Below are positions 9,189 to 17,695 of a stretch of 64,000 bases of DNA, piece after piece. The stretch's first letter is position 1; every line of letters begins with the position of its first letter. The position numbers and the translations under genes are program-made. The DNA is from Nocardioides panzhihuensis (lineage in GTDB: Bacteria; Actinomycetota; Actinomycetes; Propionibacteriales; Nocardioidaceae). The notes under the pieces were generated by a model that saw only the letters and a list, made by a program, of their open reading frames with translations, searched no databases and was not told where the DNA came from. The stretch covers positions 2,418,001 through 2,482,000 of the forward strand of contig NZ_JACBZR010000001.1 in the NCBI RefSeq assembly GCF_013408335.1, written 5' to 3'.

Positions 9189-9956
9189 TCACAGGTTGCT
9201 GCCGAGCGCGGGCACGGAGTCGAGCAACTCGCGGGTGTAGGGATGGTCGGGCTCGGTGAGCACCTCGTCCGCGGCACCGAACTCGAGGAGCTCACCATGG
9301 TTCATGACGGCGACATAGTCGCTGAGGTAGCGGACCACGGCCAGGTTGTGCGAGATGAAGAGCATGGTGAGCCCCATCTGCTGCTGCAGCTCGCGGATCA
9401 GGTTGACGACGGCGCCCTGGACCGAGACGTCGAGGGCCGAGGTGATCTCGTCAGCGACGAGTACACCAGGCCGTGCCGCTAGGGCACGGGCCAGCGCCAC
9501 CCGCTGGCGCTGGCCCCCGGACAGCATCCCAGGCAGTGCTGCCGCGCGATCACCGTCGAGATTGACCAGCTCGAGCAGCCGCACGACCTCTGCCGTGCGC
9601 GCGAGCCGGTCGTGCCGCTCGGATCGTGGGAGCGCCTCGGCGATCGACTCCCCGATCGTCATCCGCGGGTCCAGCGACGAGTACGGATTCTGGAAGACCA
9701 TCTGGACCGGCCGGCTGTCGCCGCACGAGCGCAGCAGGTCGCGGCCCTCGAGGGTGATCGAGCCGGCCGTGACCGGCGTCAACCCGACGGCCGCGCGAGC
9801 CAGGGTCGACTTCCCGGAGCCGGACTCACCGACCAGGCCCACCACCGCACCGGACGGCACCACCAGGTCGACGTCCTTGACCGCCGTGTGCCCGGTACGA
9901 CGGCCGCCGTACCGCACGCTCACGTGGTCGAACCTCAGCTCACCCACCGATCTCAC
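9189..9956 (-). CDS. Oligopeptide ABC transporter ATPase (DppF/OppF type)
   Basis: 255 residues with Walker A GESGSGKS, Q-loop MVFQNPYSSLDPR, signature LSGGQRQRVALARALA and Walker B VLVADE, then the C-terminal HPYTRELL segment typical of the second ATPase of peptide/nickel transporters. The GTG start at 9956 lies inside the end of the permease-ATPase gene (17-bp overlap), consistent with coupled translation; a GTG at 9947 is an alternative. It pairs with the ATPase domain of the fused upstream protein. Confidence 0.85.
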   Translation of the reverse strand: MRSVGELRFDHVSVRYGGRRTGHTAVKDVDLVVPSGAVVGLVGESGSGKSTLARAAVGLTPVTAGSITLEGRDLLRSCGDSRPVQMVFQNPYSSLDPRMTIGESIAEALPRSERHDRLARTAEVVRLLELVNLDGDRAAALPGMLSGGQRQRVALARALAARPGVLVADEITSALDVSVQGAVVNLIRELQQQMGLTMLFISHNLAVVRYLSDYVAVMNHGELLEFGAADEVLTEPDHPYTRELLDSVPALGSNL

Positions 9957-11904
9957 CTGCCTTCACCGTCTCGACGGGGACGAACGCCTGCTTCGCGACG
10001 GAATGTTCGCCGTCTACGGGGTGCCAGCACGCCACCTGGTGACCGCTGTCGACCTGGCTCAGCTGCGGGTCCTCGTCGCGGCAGGCCGCGGTGGCGAAGC
10101 CGCACCGATCGGCGAAGGCGCAGCCCGTCGGGAACTGGCCCGGCTCGGGCGGACGCCCCGCGATCACGCCGAGCGGACTGGTTCGGTCGGCGTCGAGGTC
10201 GGGGACGACGTCGAGCAGGGCGCGGGTGTAGGGGTGACGTGCGGTGCGCAGCTCGGTGACCGGGAGGTCCTCGACGATCCGTCCGGCGTACATCACCAGC
10301 ACCCGGTCACACATCTGGGAGATGACCGCGATGTCATGGCTGATCAGCAGGATCGCCGCATCGGTCTCGGCCCGCACCTCGGCGAGCAGGCGCAGCACCT
10401 GGCGCTGGACCGTGACGTCGAGTGCGGTGGTGGGCTCGTCGGCCACAACCAGCCGTGGCGTGTTCATCAGGCCCATGCCGATCATCGCACGCTGCAGCAT
10501 GCCGCCGGAGAACTCGTGCGGGTACTGTCGCGCCCGCCGTGCCGGGGCGGGCACCCGCACCGCATCCAGGCGATCGATCGCCCGGGCGAGAGCTGCGCGG
10601 GGGTCGAGTCCCTGGTGCTCCACCGCGGTCTCGGCGAGCTGGCGCCCGACTCGCATCGTGGGGTTGAAGGACTTCATCGGATCCTGGAACACCATGGCCA
10701 ACGATCGCCCGAGCACGCGGCGCGTCCCCCGTGCAGGGGTCCCCAGCAGCGGGATGCCGCAGAAGTCGAGCCGGCCGGCACTGACCACGCCCGGCTCCTC
10801 GATCAGCCGAGAGGCCGCGAGCGCCGTCAGGCTCTTGCCCGAGCCGGACTCCCCGACGATCCCGACTGCTTCGCCGGCGCGCATCGTCAAGCTCACGCCG
10901 CGCACCGGCGTCACCCAGTCCTTGCCGGCAGGGAAGGAGACACGCAGGTCATCGATCCTCAGGACAATGTCCTCGAGCGTGTCGAGGCTGTCCGACACGT
11001 CGTTGTCGACAGCCTCGTCGACTGTCTCGTCGATCGCAGTCGGTGGAACCGTGGGCGCGCGGCCCGGCCGCGTTCGGGCCCGCCCACCGACGACTGCGGC
11101 CGCTGTCTCGCCGAGCAGGTTGAAGGCCAACCCGGCGAGCATCACCGCGACCGCGGGACCGAGCGCGCCAGCGGGGTTGCTGTAGATGCGGTTGATGCCA
11201 TCGCCGAGCAGCCGTCCCCAGTCGTACGACGGCGCCTGGACGCCGATGCCGAGGAAGGAGAGTCCGGCGAAGGCGAGCAGGGCGGCGCCGGCCCCAATCG
11301 TCGCGTTCACCACCAGCGGCTCGGCGATGTTGGGGAGGATGTGGCGACGCAGGATGCGGAAGCGGCTGACGCCCGCCACACGGGCCGCTGCGACGAAGTC
11401 CAGGCCGTCGACCGAGGCCGAGTGTGTCTGGGTGAGGCGGGCGAACGACGGAGCACCCGCCAGGCCGATGCCGAGCACCGCGCCCTGGGTTCCGACTCCG
11501 AAGACCACGGCGAAGAAGAGCGCCAGGAGCAGGGCGGGAAAGGCGACCGCGATGTTGACCGCGCCGGTGATGAGCCGTCCGAGCCGGCGCGGCAGCACCG
11601 CGGGTGCCGCGCCGATGAGGGTCCCGAGCCCGACCGCGATCGCGACGGCGAGGGCGGCCAGTCCCAGGGACATCCGGGTCGCCACCAGGACGCGGGCAAG
11701 AATGTCCCTGCCGAGGCCGTCGGTGCCGAGCAGGTGCGCGGCCGAGGGCCCCTGGTGGATCGCGTCGGTGTCGACCTGCACCGCTCGGTCGCCCCAGATC
11801 GCGGGGCCGAGCACGGCAAGGGTCACCATCGCCACCAACAGGAGGAGCGCGGCGGCGCCGAGCGGGGTGCGGACAACGGCCAGCCATCGGGTGCGGGCGT
11901 GCAT
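9940..11904 (-). CDS. Fused peptide ABC permease and ATPase (DppC-DppD)
   Basis: 654 residues. Positions 1 to about 275 are a DppC-like inner-membrane permease (TDGLGRDILARV motif, a GAAP stretch and several hydrophobic helices). An acidic linker rich in Asp, Glu, Val and Thr (about 280-325) leads into a complete DppD-like ATPase with Walker A GESGSGKS (Lys357), QDPMKSFNPTMRVG, signature FSGGMLQRAMIGMGL, Walker B LVVADEPTTALD and a Cys-rich end of the kind that can bind an Fe-S cluster. Its ATG overlaps the stop of the DppB gene by 1 bp. Such fusions occur in actinobacterial transporters and fix the subunit ratio. Confidence 0.85.
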   Translation of the reverse strand: MHARTRWLAVVRTPLGAAALLLLVAMVTLAVLGPAIWGDRAVQVDTDAIHQGPSAAHLLGTDGLGRDILARVLVATRMSLGLAALAVAIAVGLGTLIGAAPAVLPRRLGRLITGAVNIAVAFPALLLALFFAVVFGVGTQGAVLGIGLAGAPSFARLTQTHSASVDGLDFVAAARVAGVSRFRILRRHILPNIAEPLVVNATIGAGAALLAFAGLSFLGIGVQAPSYDWGRLLGDGINRIYSNPAGALGPAVAVMLAGLAFNLLGETAAAVVGGRARTRPGRAPTVPPTAIDETVDEAVDNDVSDSLDTLEDIVLRIDDLRVSFPAGKDWVTPVRGVSLTMRAGEAVGIVGESGSGKSLTALAASRLIEEPGVVSAGRLDFCGIPLLGTPARGTRRVLGRSLAMVFQDPMKSFNPTMRVGRQLAETAVEHQGLDPRAALARAIDRLDAVRVPAPARRARQYPHEFSGGMLQRAMIGMGLMNTPRLVVADEPTTALDVTVQRQVLRLLAEVRAETDAAILLISHDIAVISQMCDRVLVMYAGRIVEDLPVTELRTARHPYTRALLDVVPDLDADRTSPLGVIAGRPPEPGQFPTGCAFADRCGFATAACRDEDPQLSQVDSGHQVACWHPVDGEHSVAKQAFVPVETVKAGEIGG

Positions 11905-12905
11905 CAGGCCTCCCTGATCGTGGAGCGGGGATCGAGCAGGGCGAGGGTGATGTCGACCAGCAGGTTGACCAGCAGCACGAGACCGCCGTAGATGAGGATG
12001 ATCGCCTGCACCACCGGGTAGTCCTTGGCGGTGATCGACTGCACGAGGCGAGAGCCCAACCCGGGCCAGGCGAAGACGTTCTCCACCAGCACGGTCCCGG
12101 CCACCATGGTGGTCAGCATCAGGCCGGCGAGGGTGAGGGTTGCGGTGAGCGCGTTGGGCAGCGCGTGGCGCAGATAGATCCGGCGGGCCGGCAACCGCTT
12201 GGCGCGCGCGGTTCGGATGAAGTCGTCTTGGAGGACCGCCAGCATCTCGACCCGGAGGATCCGGGCCAGGATCGCCGCCGGACCGACAGCCAATGCCAGG
12301 ACCGGCAACACGTTGGAGGACAGCGTGCCGGCGCCGGCGACGGGGAACCAGGCGAGGTTGACGGCGAAGACGTAGACCAGCCCGACGGCGAGCAGGAACT
12401 CGGGGATGGCCGCCGCCAGCATCGCGCTGGTCGCGAAGGCCAGCTCAGCGCCGCGTCGTCGACCAGCCCTCGTCGTCACGGCCATCGCGACGCCGAGCGG
12501 TACGGCGACCGCGACGGCGACCGCGAAGGCCAGGACCGCGAGCTGAATGGTGGCGCCCAGTCGGTCGATGACCAGGGTCGACACCGGCTCCCCCGACCCC
12601 ATGGAGATCCCGAGGTCGCCGGAGAGCAGGTTGCGGAAGTAGCCCAGGTACTGCGCCAGGAGCGGGTCGTTCAGGCCGAGCGCCTCACGCCGCGACTCCA
12701 CGAGCTCGGCGGGGGCATCGATGCCCAGCGCCGCACGCACCGGGTCGCCCGGCACCAGGTGCATCATCAGGAACGCCGCGGTCACGAGTACCCACAAGGA
12801 GATGAGGAAGCGAGCGCCGCGCCGGAGGGCGAACGACAGCCACGGGCTGTCGAGCGCACTTCCGGCCACGGACGGCGTCCCGGGATCGGTTGCCAGGCTG
12901 GTCAT
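11904..12905 (-). CDS. Peptide ABC transporter permease (DppB type)
   Basis: 333 residues with six predicted membrane helices. The family motifs are near the N-terminus (MMHLVPGDPVRAALG, then ALGLNDPLLAQY), with the permease EAA-like loop RTARAKRLPARRIYLRHALPNAL in the second half. It is the second gene of the operon, 12 bp after the binding protein. It forms the channel with the permease half of the downstream fused protein. Confidence 0.88.
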   Translation of the reverse strand: MTSLATDPGTPSVAGSALDSPWLSFALRRGARFLISLWVLVTAAFLMMHLVPGDPVRAALGIDAPAELVESRREALGLNDPLLAQYLGYFRNLLSGDLGISMGSGEPVSTLVIDRLGATIQLAVLAFAVAVAVAVPLGVAMAVTTRAGRRRGAELAFATSAMLAAAIPEFLLAVGLVYVFAVNLAWFPVAGAGTLSSNVLPVLALAVGPAAILARILRVEMLAVLQDDFIRTARAKRLPARRIYLRHALPNALTATLTLAGLMLTTMVAGTVLVENVFAWPGLGSRLVQSITAKDYPVVQAIILIYGGLVLLVNLLVDITLALLDPRSTIREA

Positions 12906-12917
12906 GGATGTCCCGGC

Positions 12918-14510
12918 CTACTCGTACATCCGGATGGACATCGGGTTGACACCGACGTCGCTGGGCTCGAAGCGGGCTCCCTTGCCGTAGGTCGGGAAGC
13001 CCGAGTCCGCATAGGGGACCACGTCCACCGCCTTGAACAGCGCGACCTCCGCGGCAGCCCAGTCCTCACAGCCGGCGGCGCCGACCTTCGAGGCCGCCTT
13101 GGTGGCGAGGGCCTTGTACGCGGGGTTGTCGACGTGAGAGAAGTTGGTGCCCGCGGGCGGGTTGGGACCGGCGAAGAAGGGAACCAGCTTGCTGGGAACC
13201 CCTGCTGCGACCTGGCCCGCAGAGATGTCCCAGTCCCCGGTGCCGAAGAGGGTCTCGCCCAGCTGGGTCAGGTCGACGCCTCGGAGCTCGACGTCGACAC
13301 CGATCTTCTTCCACTCCTGCTGCGCCAGGTCGGCGGTGGCCCCCATCGTCTCGCCGACCGTGTTGAGGTAGATCATGGTCAGCTCGAGCTTCTTGCCGTC
13401 CTTGGCACGGATGCCGTCGGAGCCCTTCGTCCAGCCGGCCGCGTCGAGCGCCGCGTTCGCCGCAGCGACGTCGTACTCAGGAATGTTGCCCTTCACGGTG
13501 TCGATGTCGCAGGGGTCCGGTGACATCGTGACCATGCTGGTCGGCGCGGCGCCCCGGTCGCCGGTGAGGACCTTGCGCAGGTTGCCGAGATCTTGGGCCT
13601 GCACCAACGCGCGACGCACCGTCTCGTCCGCGGTCGGCCGCCCGGCGGACTGGTTGAAGTGGAACTGGCCGAAGGGAGTCAGGGGTGCGGCGCTGAAGAG
13701 GCCCTGCTGGTCCAGACGGTCGCGCTCGGCACCGGCGATGGTGGCTGCGTTGACCTCACCGGAGATCAGCAGGTTCGCCGCCGTGGTCTCGTTGGGGATG
13801 ATCCGGATCACGACCTCGTCGGGGAGGCCCTTCTGGTCCGGGTCCCAGTCTCCCGGGCCCCAGGTGTAGTCCTCGCGGCGCTCGAGCGTGTAGTGGTCGT
13901 TGGCGACCGCCTCGACCAGCTTGAACATCCCGGTGCCGGCCTTTCCCTTGGCCAGCAGGTCACGGTCCTCCAGGCCGCTGCCGCAAGCGATCGGTACGCC
14001 GCCGAGGTTGAGGAGCAGGAAGGAGTCGGGCCTGCCGCTGGTCACGGTGACGGTGCGTGATGCGTCATCGGCCTTCGCAACCGTCCCGGGCTGGACAGTG
14101 ACGCCGAGCTGCGGCGACTGGTGCGCGGGGTCAGCGATGAAGTTGATGTTGTCGGCCACTGCAGTGGCGGTCAGGTCGCTGCCGTCGTCACAGGTGATCC
14201 CCTCGCGCAGGGTGAAGACAGCTGTCTTGGCATCGATCTCCCACTTCTCGGCCAGGGCGGGCACCGCGTTGCCGTCTTTGTCGAGATCGATCAGCCGGGC
14301 GTAGATGAACTGCCCCAGGAAGCGCGCGGACGACAGCACGGTCATGGCCGGATCGATGGCGCCCGGATCGAGGCCGAGCGCCATGGTGAACGTCTTGCCG
14401 TCCACCATGGCGCCCTCTTCGCCGGCCCCGGAGCCGCCTCCGTTGGTACACCCTGCCAGCGTGAGCGCAGGGACTGCGATCAATGACACAACGAACTTCT
14501 TGGACCTCAT
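12918..14510 (-). CDS. Family 5 peptide-binding lipoprotein
   Basis: 530 residues. The N-terminal signal ends in the lipobox LAGC (Cys20) followed by a Gly/Ser-rich spacer, so it is a membrane-tethered binding protein. The family 5 pattern is clear (YARLIDLDKDGNAVPALAEKWEI, FTLREGITCDDGSDLTA, a central DETVRRALVQAQD). These proteins bind peptides, nickel or glycosides. It leads the operon binding protein - DppB - DppCD - DppF - S9 hydrolase, and a GGAGG-like ribosome site precedes the ATG. Peptides are the likely substrate because a peptidase is in the same operon. Confidence 0.88.
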   Translation of the reverse strand: MRSKKFVVSLIAVPALTLAGCTNGGGSGAGEEGAMVDGKTFTMALGLDPGAIDPAMTVLSSARFLGQFIYARLIDLDKDGNAVPALAEKWEIDAKTAVFTLREGITCDDGSDLTATAVADNINFIADPAHQSPQLGVTVQPGTVAKADDASRTVTVTSGRPDSFLLLNLGGVPIACGSGLEDRDLLAKGKAGTGMFKLVEAVANDHYTLERREDYTWGPGDWDPDQKGLPDEVVIRIIPNETTAANLLISGEVNAATIAGAERDRLDQQGLFSAAPLTPFGQFHFNQSAGRPTADETVRRALVQAQDLGNLRKVLTGDRGAAPTSMVTMSPDPCDIDTVKGNIPEYDVAAANAALDAAGWTKGSDGIRAKDGKKLELTMIYLNTVGETMGATADLAQQEWKKIGVDVELRGVDLTQLGETLFGTGDWDISAGQVAAGVPSKLVPFFAGPNPPAGTNFSHVDNPAYKALATKAASKVGAAGCEDWAAAEVALFKAVDVVPYADSGFPTYGKGARFEPSDVGVNPMSIRMYE

Positions 14511-14713
14511 CAGGTGCCTCCAGGGCGGTCTGGTTCCGCTGGACGACGAGCGGCCGGTCAGATGGGACGACGGCGATCAACTCGCGGGAACGGTCCCGAG
14601 AGTAATCTGGGTCACACTCATTCGTGTTAGTCGAGTCCGACATTATTTTCAGGGTGTTTCATCGGTCTCGACAATCCATAGGCCTTGTCGACCGGATGCG
14701 GTGCGCGTATCTT

Positions 14714-14745
14714 CACTACACAACGTAGCGCTACGTCGCGTAGTG
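14714..14745. promoter_or_regulatory. 32-bp dyad, probable TetR operator
   Basis: A dyad with its axis between 14729 and 14730. The outer arms are CACTAC (14714-14719) and GTAGTG (14740-14745), around a perfect 14-bp palindrome ACGTAGCGCTACGT (14723-14736); 14 of 16 half-site positions are symmetric. It lies just upstream of the TetR gene start at 14765, in the gap shared with the divergent ABC operon, so autoregulation is likely. Confidence 0.75.
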
Positions 14746-14764
14746 CAATGAAGGAGTGTGGTGA

Positions 14765-15343
14765 ATGATGCCGGGACGACCTCGCGATCCTGATCTGGAG
14801 CAACGGCTGCTCGCGGCGGCTTGGAGCATCCTCACCGAGGAGAGCTATGCCGCCCTGACGCTCGCCAAGGTCGCCGCCCGTGCCGGCGCCCACCGCAGCG
14901 ACGTCTACCGGCGCTGGCCGAACAAGATCCGCCTGGTCGCCGACGCCGTCGACGCGCACGTGCCGCCCGTCTCTGACGCCAACACCGGCTCGTTGCTCTC
15001 CGACATCCGAGTCCATGTCGACGACCTCGCCCGGTCCTGGACAGCACCCTGGACGGACAGCCTGGTCGGCTGGCTCGCTGATCTCGCCGACGATGCCGAG
15101 GCTGAAGCGACATTCCGCACCATGGGTCTGCGTCGAGGACGGTCCCTGCTGCTGTCACTGGAACGAGCCGTCGAGCGAGGAGAGATCCCCGAGCTCCCGA
15201 GCTATGAACTGGTCAGTGCCCTCATCGAGGGCCCACTGACGCACTGTCGGATCATCGGACGTCGGTCCCCCTCGGCCGAGTTCCTCGACATCGTCGCGAC
15301 CTCGGCCCACCGGGTCATCACGGCCACGGCAGCGGCGCGATGA
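14765..15343 (+). CDS. TetR-family transcriptional regulator
   Basis: 192 residues. The N-terminal helix-turn-helix is typical (LLAAAWSILTEESYAALTLAKVAARAGAHRSDVYRRWPNKIRL, residues about 15-58), followed by a ligand-binding all-helical domain like the AcrR C-terminal type. An AAGGAG site precedes tandem ATG codons. The stop overlaps the amidase start (ATGA), so it is the first gene of the catabolic operon up to 22153, and the operator just upstream suggests repression relieved by a pathway compound. Confidence 0.88.
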   Translation: MMPGRPRDPDLEQRLLAAAWSILTEESYAALTLAKVAARAGAHRSDVYRRWPNKIRLVADAVDAHVPPVSDANTGSLLSDIRVHVDDLARSWTAPWTDSLVGWLADLADDAEAEATFRTMGLRRGRSLLLSLERAVERGEIPELPSYELVSALIEGPLTHCRIIGRRSPSAEFLDIVATSAHRVITATAAAR

Positions 15344-16764
15344 GCCAGTTGCACGATCTCTCCGCCGCCGAGCAGCTCCGCGCCCTACGCGGCGGCGAGC
15401 TCACCTCGCGCGAGCTGACCGAGCACTACCTCGATCGCATCACCAAGCTCGACGCAGAGCTCGGCGCGTTCGTCACCGTCGACCCCGAGCTCGCCCTCCG
15501 CAACGCCGACCGCACCGACGAGCGACTGACTCGCGGCGAGCACACCCCGCTGGGCGGCATCCCCATCGGCATCAAGGACCTCCACGCGACCGCCGGACTC
15601 GCCACGTCCTTCGGCTCCGCGGCGTTGGCTGGGCACGTGCCCACCGACGACGACTGGACGGTCGGACTGATTCGGCGCGCCGGGGCCGTCGTCGTCGGTA
15701 AGACGAACGCACCCGAGTTCGGGGTGGCCTGCTACGTCGACGCCGTCGTCACGCCGGTGCCGGCGGTCACGCCGTACGACACCGGTCGCTACTCCAGCGG
15801 CTCCAGCGGTGGCGCGGCGACCGCGGTCGCTGCCGGTCTTCTCCCGATCGCCCATGCGAGCGACGGAGCCGGCTCCACCCGCACCCCGGCCGCCGCGTGC
15901 CACCTGGTCGGCATCAAGCCGAGCCGGGGCCTGGTCAGCCTCGCCCCCGCGAGCTCGTTCCTCGCAACGGGAGCCGAGGGTCCGCTCGCACGGACGGTCG
16001 AGGACGCTGCGCTGCTGCTGGAAGTGATGGCGCAGCCGCCGGCCCAGGACCTCTATGGGTGGACACCGGACACCAGCTTGGCCGAGGCCGGCCGCACCCG
16101 CCCCGACCGACCCCTGAAGATCGGGTGGTGGACCGACACCGGTCTCGCAGGCGTCGACCCGCACCCGGAGTCCGTCCGCGCGGTGCGCCGCACGGTCGAC
16201 CTGCTGCGCGGCCTCGGCCACGAGGTGCGGGAGATCGCCCCTCCGGCCAGACAGGAGACGGCGGCCGGAGCGATCAGCGACATGCTCGCCGTCTCCGCCA
16301 CCATGAGGGCGACGATGCAGGTGCCCGCCGACAAGCGGGACCTGCTCACCGCCCACACCCGAAATCTCGCTGCCGTCGGCGCCAAGATGACCGGCCCAGA
16401 TGTGCTGCTCATGCACGCGGCGCTCGCCCGTTTCGCGAGTGACTTCCTGGCCGGGCTCGACGACTTCGACGTCGCGCTCACTCCGACCACCAGCGGTCCT
16501 CCGGTCCCCCTCGGCCACTTCGAGGCCGACGGCATCGAGCGGGTCAACGAGAGGATGCTCGCCTGGTCCTGCTACACGCCGTGGGCCAACCTCACCGGCC
16601 AGCCGGCCGTGTCCCTTCCGTCCCACCTCGATGACGACGGGCTGCCCTACTCGGTGCAGCTGGTCGGACGCATCCGGCAGGACGCAACCCTCGTCTCCCT
16701 GGCCGCCCAGCTGGAGCACGAAGGTCTCTGGGACGCCGTCCACCCACCCCACTGGTTCCGATGA
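15340..16764 (+). CDS. Amidase signature family hydrolase
   Basis: 474 residues with the Ser-cisSer-Lys amidase layout: catalytic Lys in GIPIGIKDLHAT (about residue 80), the Gly/Ser-rich core YSSGSSGGAAT and the nucleophile region SDGAGSTRTPAA (about residue 175). It hydrolyses a carboxamide to acid plus ammonia or amine. A CoA ligase follows in the operon, so the acid product is probably activated and degraded by the thiolase and dehydrogenase. The true amide is unknown; aryl or cyclic amides are possible. No signal peptide. Confidence 0.85.
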   Translation: MSQLHDLSAAEQLRALRGGELTSRELTEHYLDRITKLDAELGAFVTVDPELALRNADRTDERLTRGEHTPLGGIPIGIKDLHATAGLATSFGSAALAGHVPTDDDWTVGLIRRAGAVVVGKTNAPEFGVACYVDAVVTPVPAVTPYDTGRYSSGSSGGAATAVAAGLLPIAHASDGAGSTRTPAAACHLVGIKPSRGLVSLAPASSFLATGAEGPLARTVEDAALLLEVMAQPPAQDLYGWTPDTSLAEAGRTRPDRPLKIGWWTDTGLAGVDPHPESVRAVRRTVDLLRGLGHEVREIAPPARQETAAGAISDMLAVSATMRATMQVPADKRDLLTAHTRNLAAVGAKMTGPDVLLMHAALARFASDFLAGLDDFDVALTPTTSGPPVPLGHFEADGIERVNERMLAWSCYTPWANLTGQPAVSLPSHLDDDGLPYSVQLVGRIRQDATLVSLAAQLEHEGLWDAVHPPHWFR

Positions 16765-17694
16765 AAGCGAGTACGACAATGCCCGGAAGACGCACCCAAT
16801 CATCGCCTGCCCCGAGCCTGGACCCGGGTGCGGGACTCGCCGAGCGAGCCGTCGTACTGCCGGACGGGCGGCGGATCCGCACGGTCGTGGCCGGCGACGC
16901 GGACGGGCCACTGATCGTTCTCGAGGCGGGCATGAGTGCCCCCGCCGCGTGCTGGCCGCACACCCAGCGGGAGCTGAGCGCCCACGCCCGGACCCTCTCT
17001 TAGGACCGTGCCGGCTACGGCGGCAGCGACATCGACGACGCCGACCGCACCCTGGAACGTCTGACCGAGGACCTGACCAATGTGCTCGACGCCATCGGCG
17101 AGACCGGACCTGTGGTCCTCGTCGGCCACAGCTGGGGCGGGCCGATCCTGCGCTGCTTCGCCGACCAGCACCCCGAGCGGGTCGCCGGTCTGGTGTTCGT
17201 CGACGCGACGATCGCCGAGATCATGACTCCGCGCATGATCCGGCTGAACAGGGCGTCCTTCCGCATCATCACGCTGCTCGCCCGGCTCGGGCGTACCGGC
17301 CTGATCATCCGGATGGCACTGCCGCACGGCTTCTCGAGCGCGATCAGCCCCGAGGACCAAGCGCTTCTAGCACGCGACTACGCCTGCGTGCAGGCGATGA
17401 AGGCGGGCACGCGTGAGGCCGAGCAGATCGGTGCAGCGGGGCCGCTGCTCAGGCGACTCCAGGCTGCCGGGACTCCCGACGTCCCGACCGTGTGCCTGCA
17501 GGCCGGCCGCGTCGAGCGCGTCACGGCGAAGTTGCGCCTGCTCTTCAACGGGGTCGCCGAGAAGCTGATGGCCGCAGCCCCCCCGGGGGCGCTTCGTCGT
17601 GGTCGAGGGTGCGGGGCACCTGATCCCCCAGGAGCAGCCCGATGCGGTCCACGACGCCATCCTCGAGGTGCTCGCCGAGGCGAAGGGAGACTGA
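16761..17694 (+). pseudogene. Alpha/beta hydrolase interrupted by stop and frameshift
   Basis: The frame from ATG 16761 reads through RTVVAGDADGPLIVLEAGMSAP and then meets TAG at 17001-17003, where relatives have Tyr (SYDRAGYGGSD). The same frame resumes with DRAGYGGSD, the nucleophile VGHSWGGP and a typical lid. Near 17579-17590 a C7-G5 homopolymer shifts the frame; the true ending (RFVVVEGAGHLIPQEQPDAVHDAI) continues in another frame to TGA 17692-17694. Two lesions in one gene suggest a real pseudogene, though the homopolymer could be an assembly error. It overlaps the amidase stop and was part of the operon. Confidence 0.75.
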
Positions 17695-17695
17695 C

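Noticed and set aside
9346..11991. 881-residue plus-strand frame opposite the ABC transporter genes
   Set aside because: It has no domain resemblance and mirrors the ATPase and permease genes.
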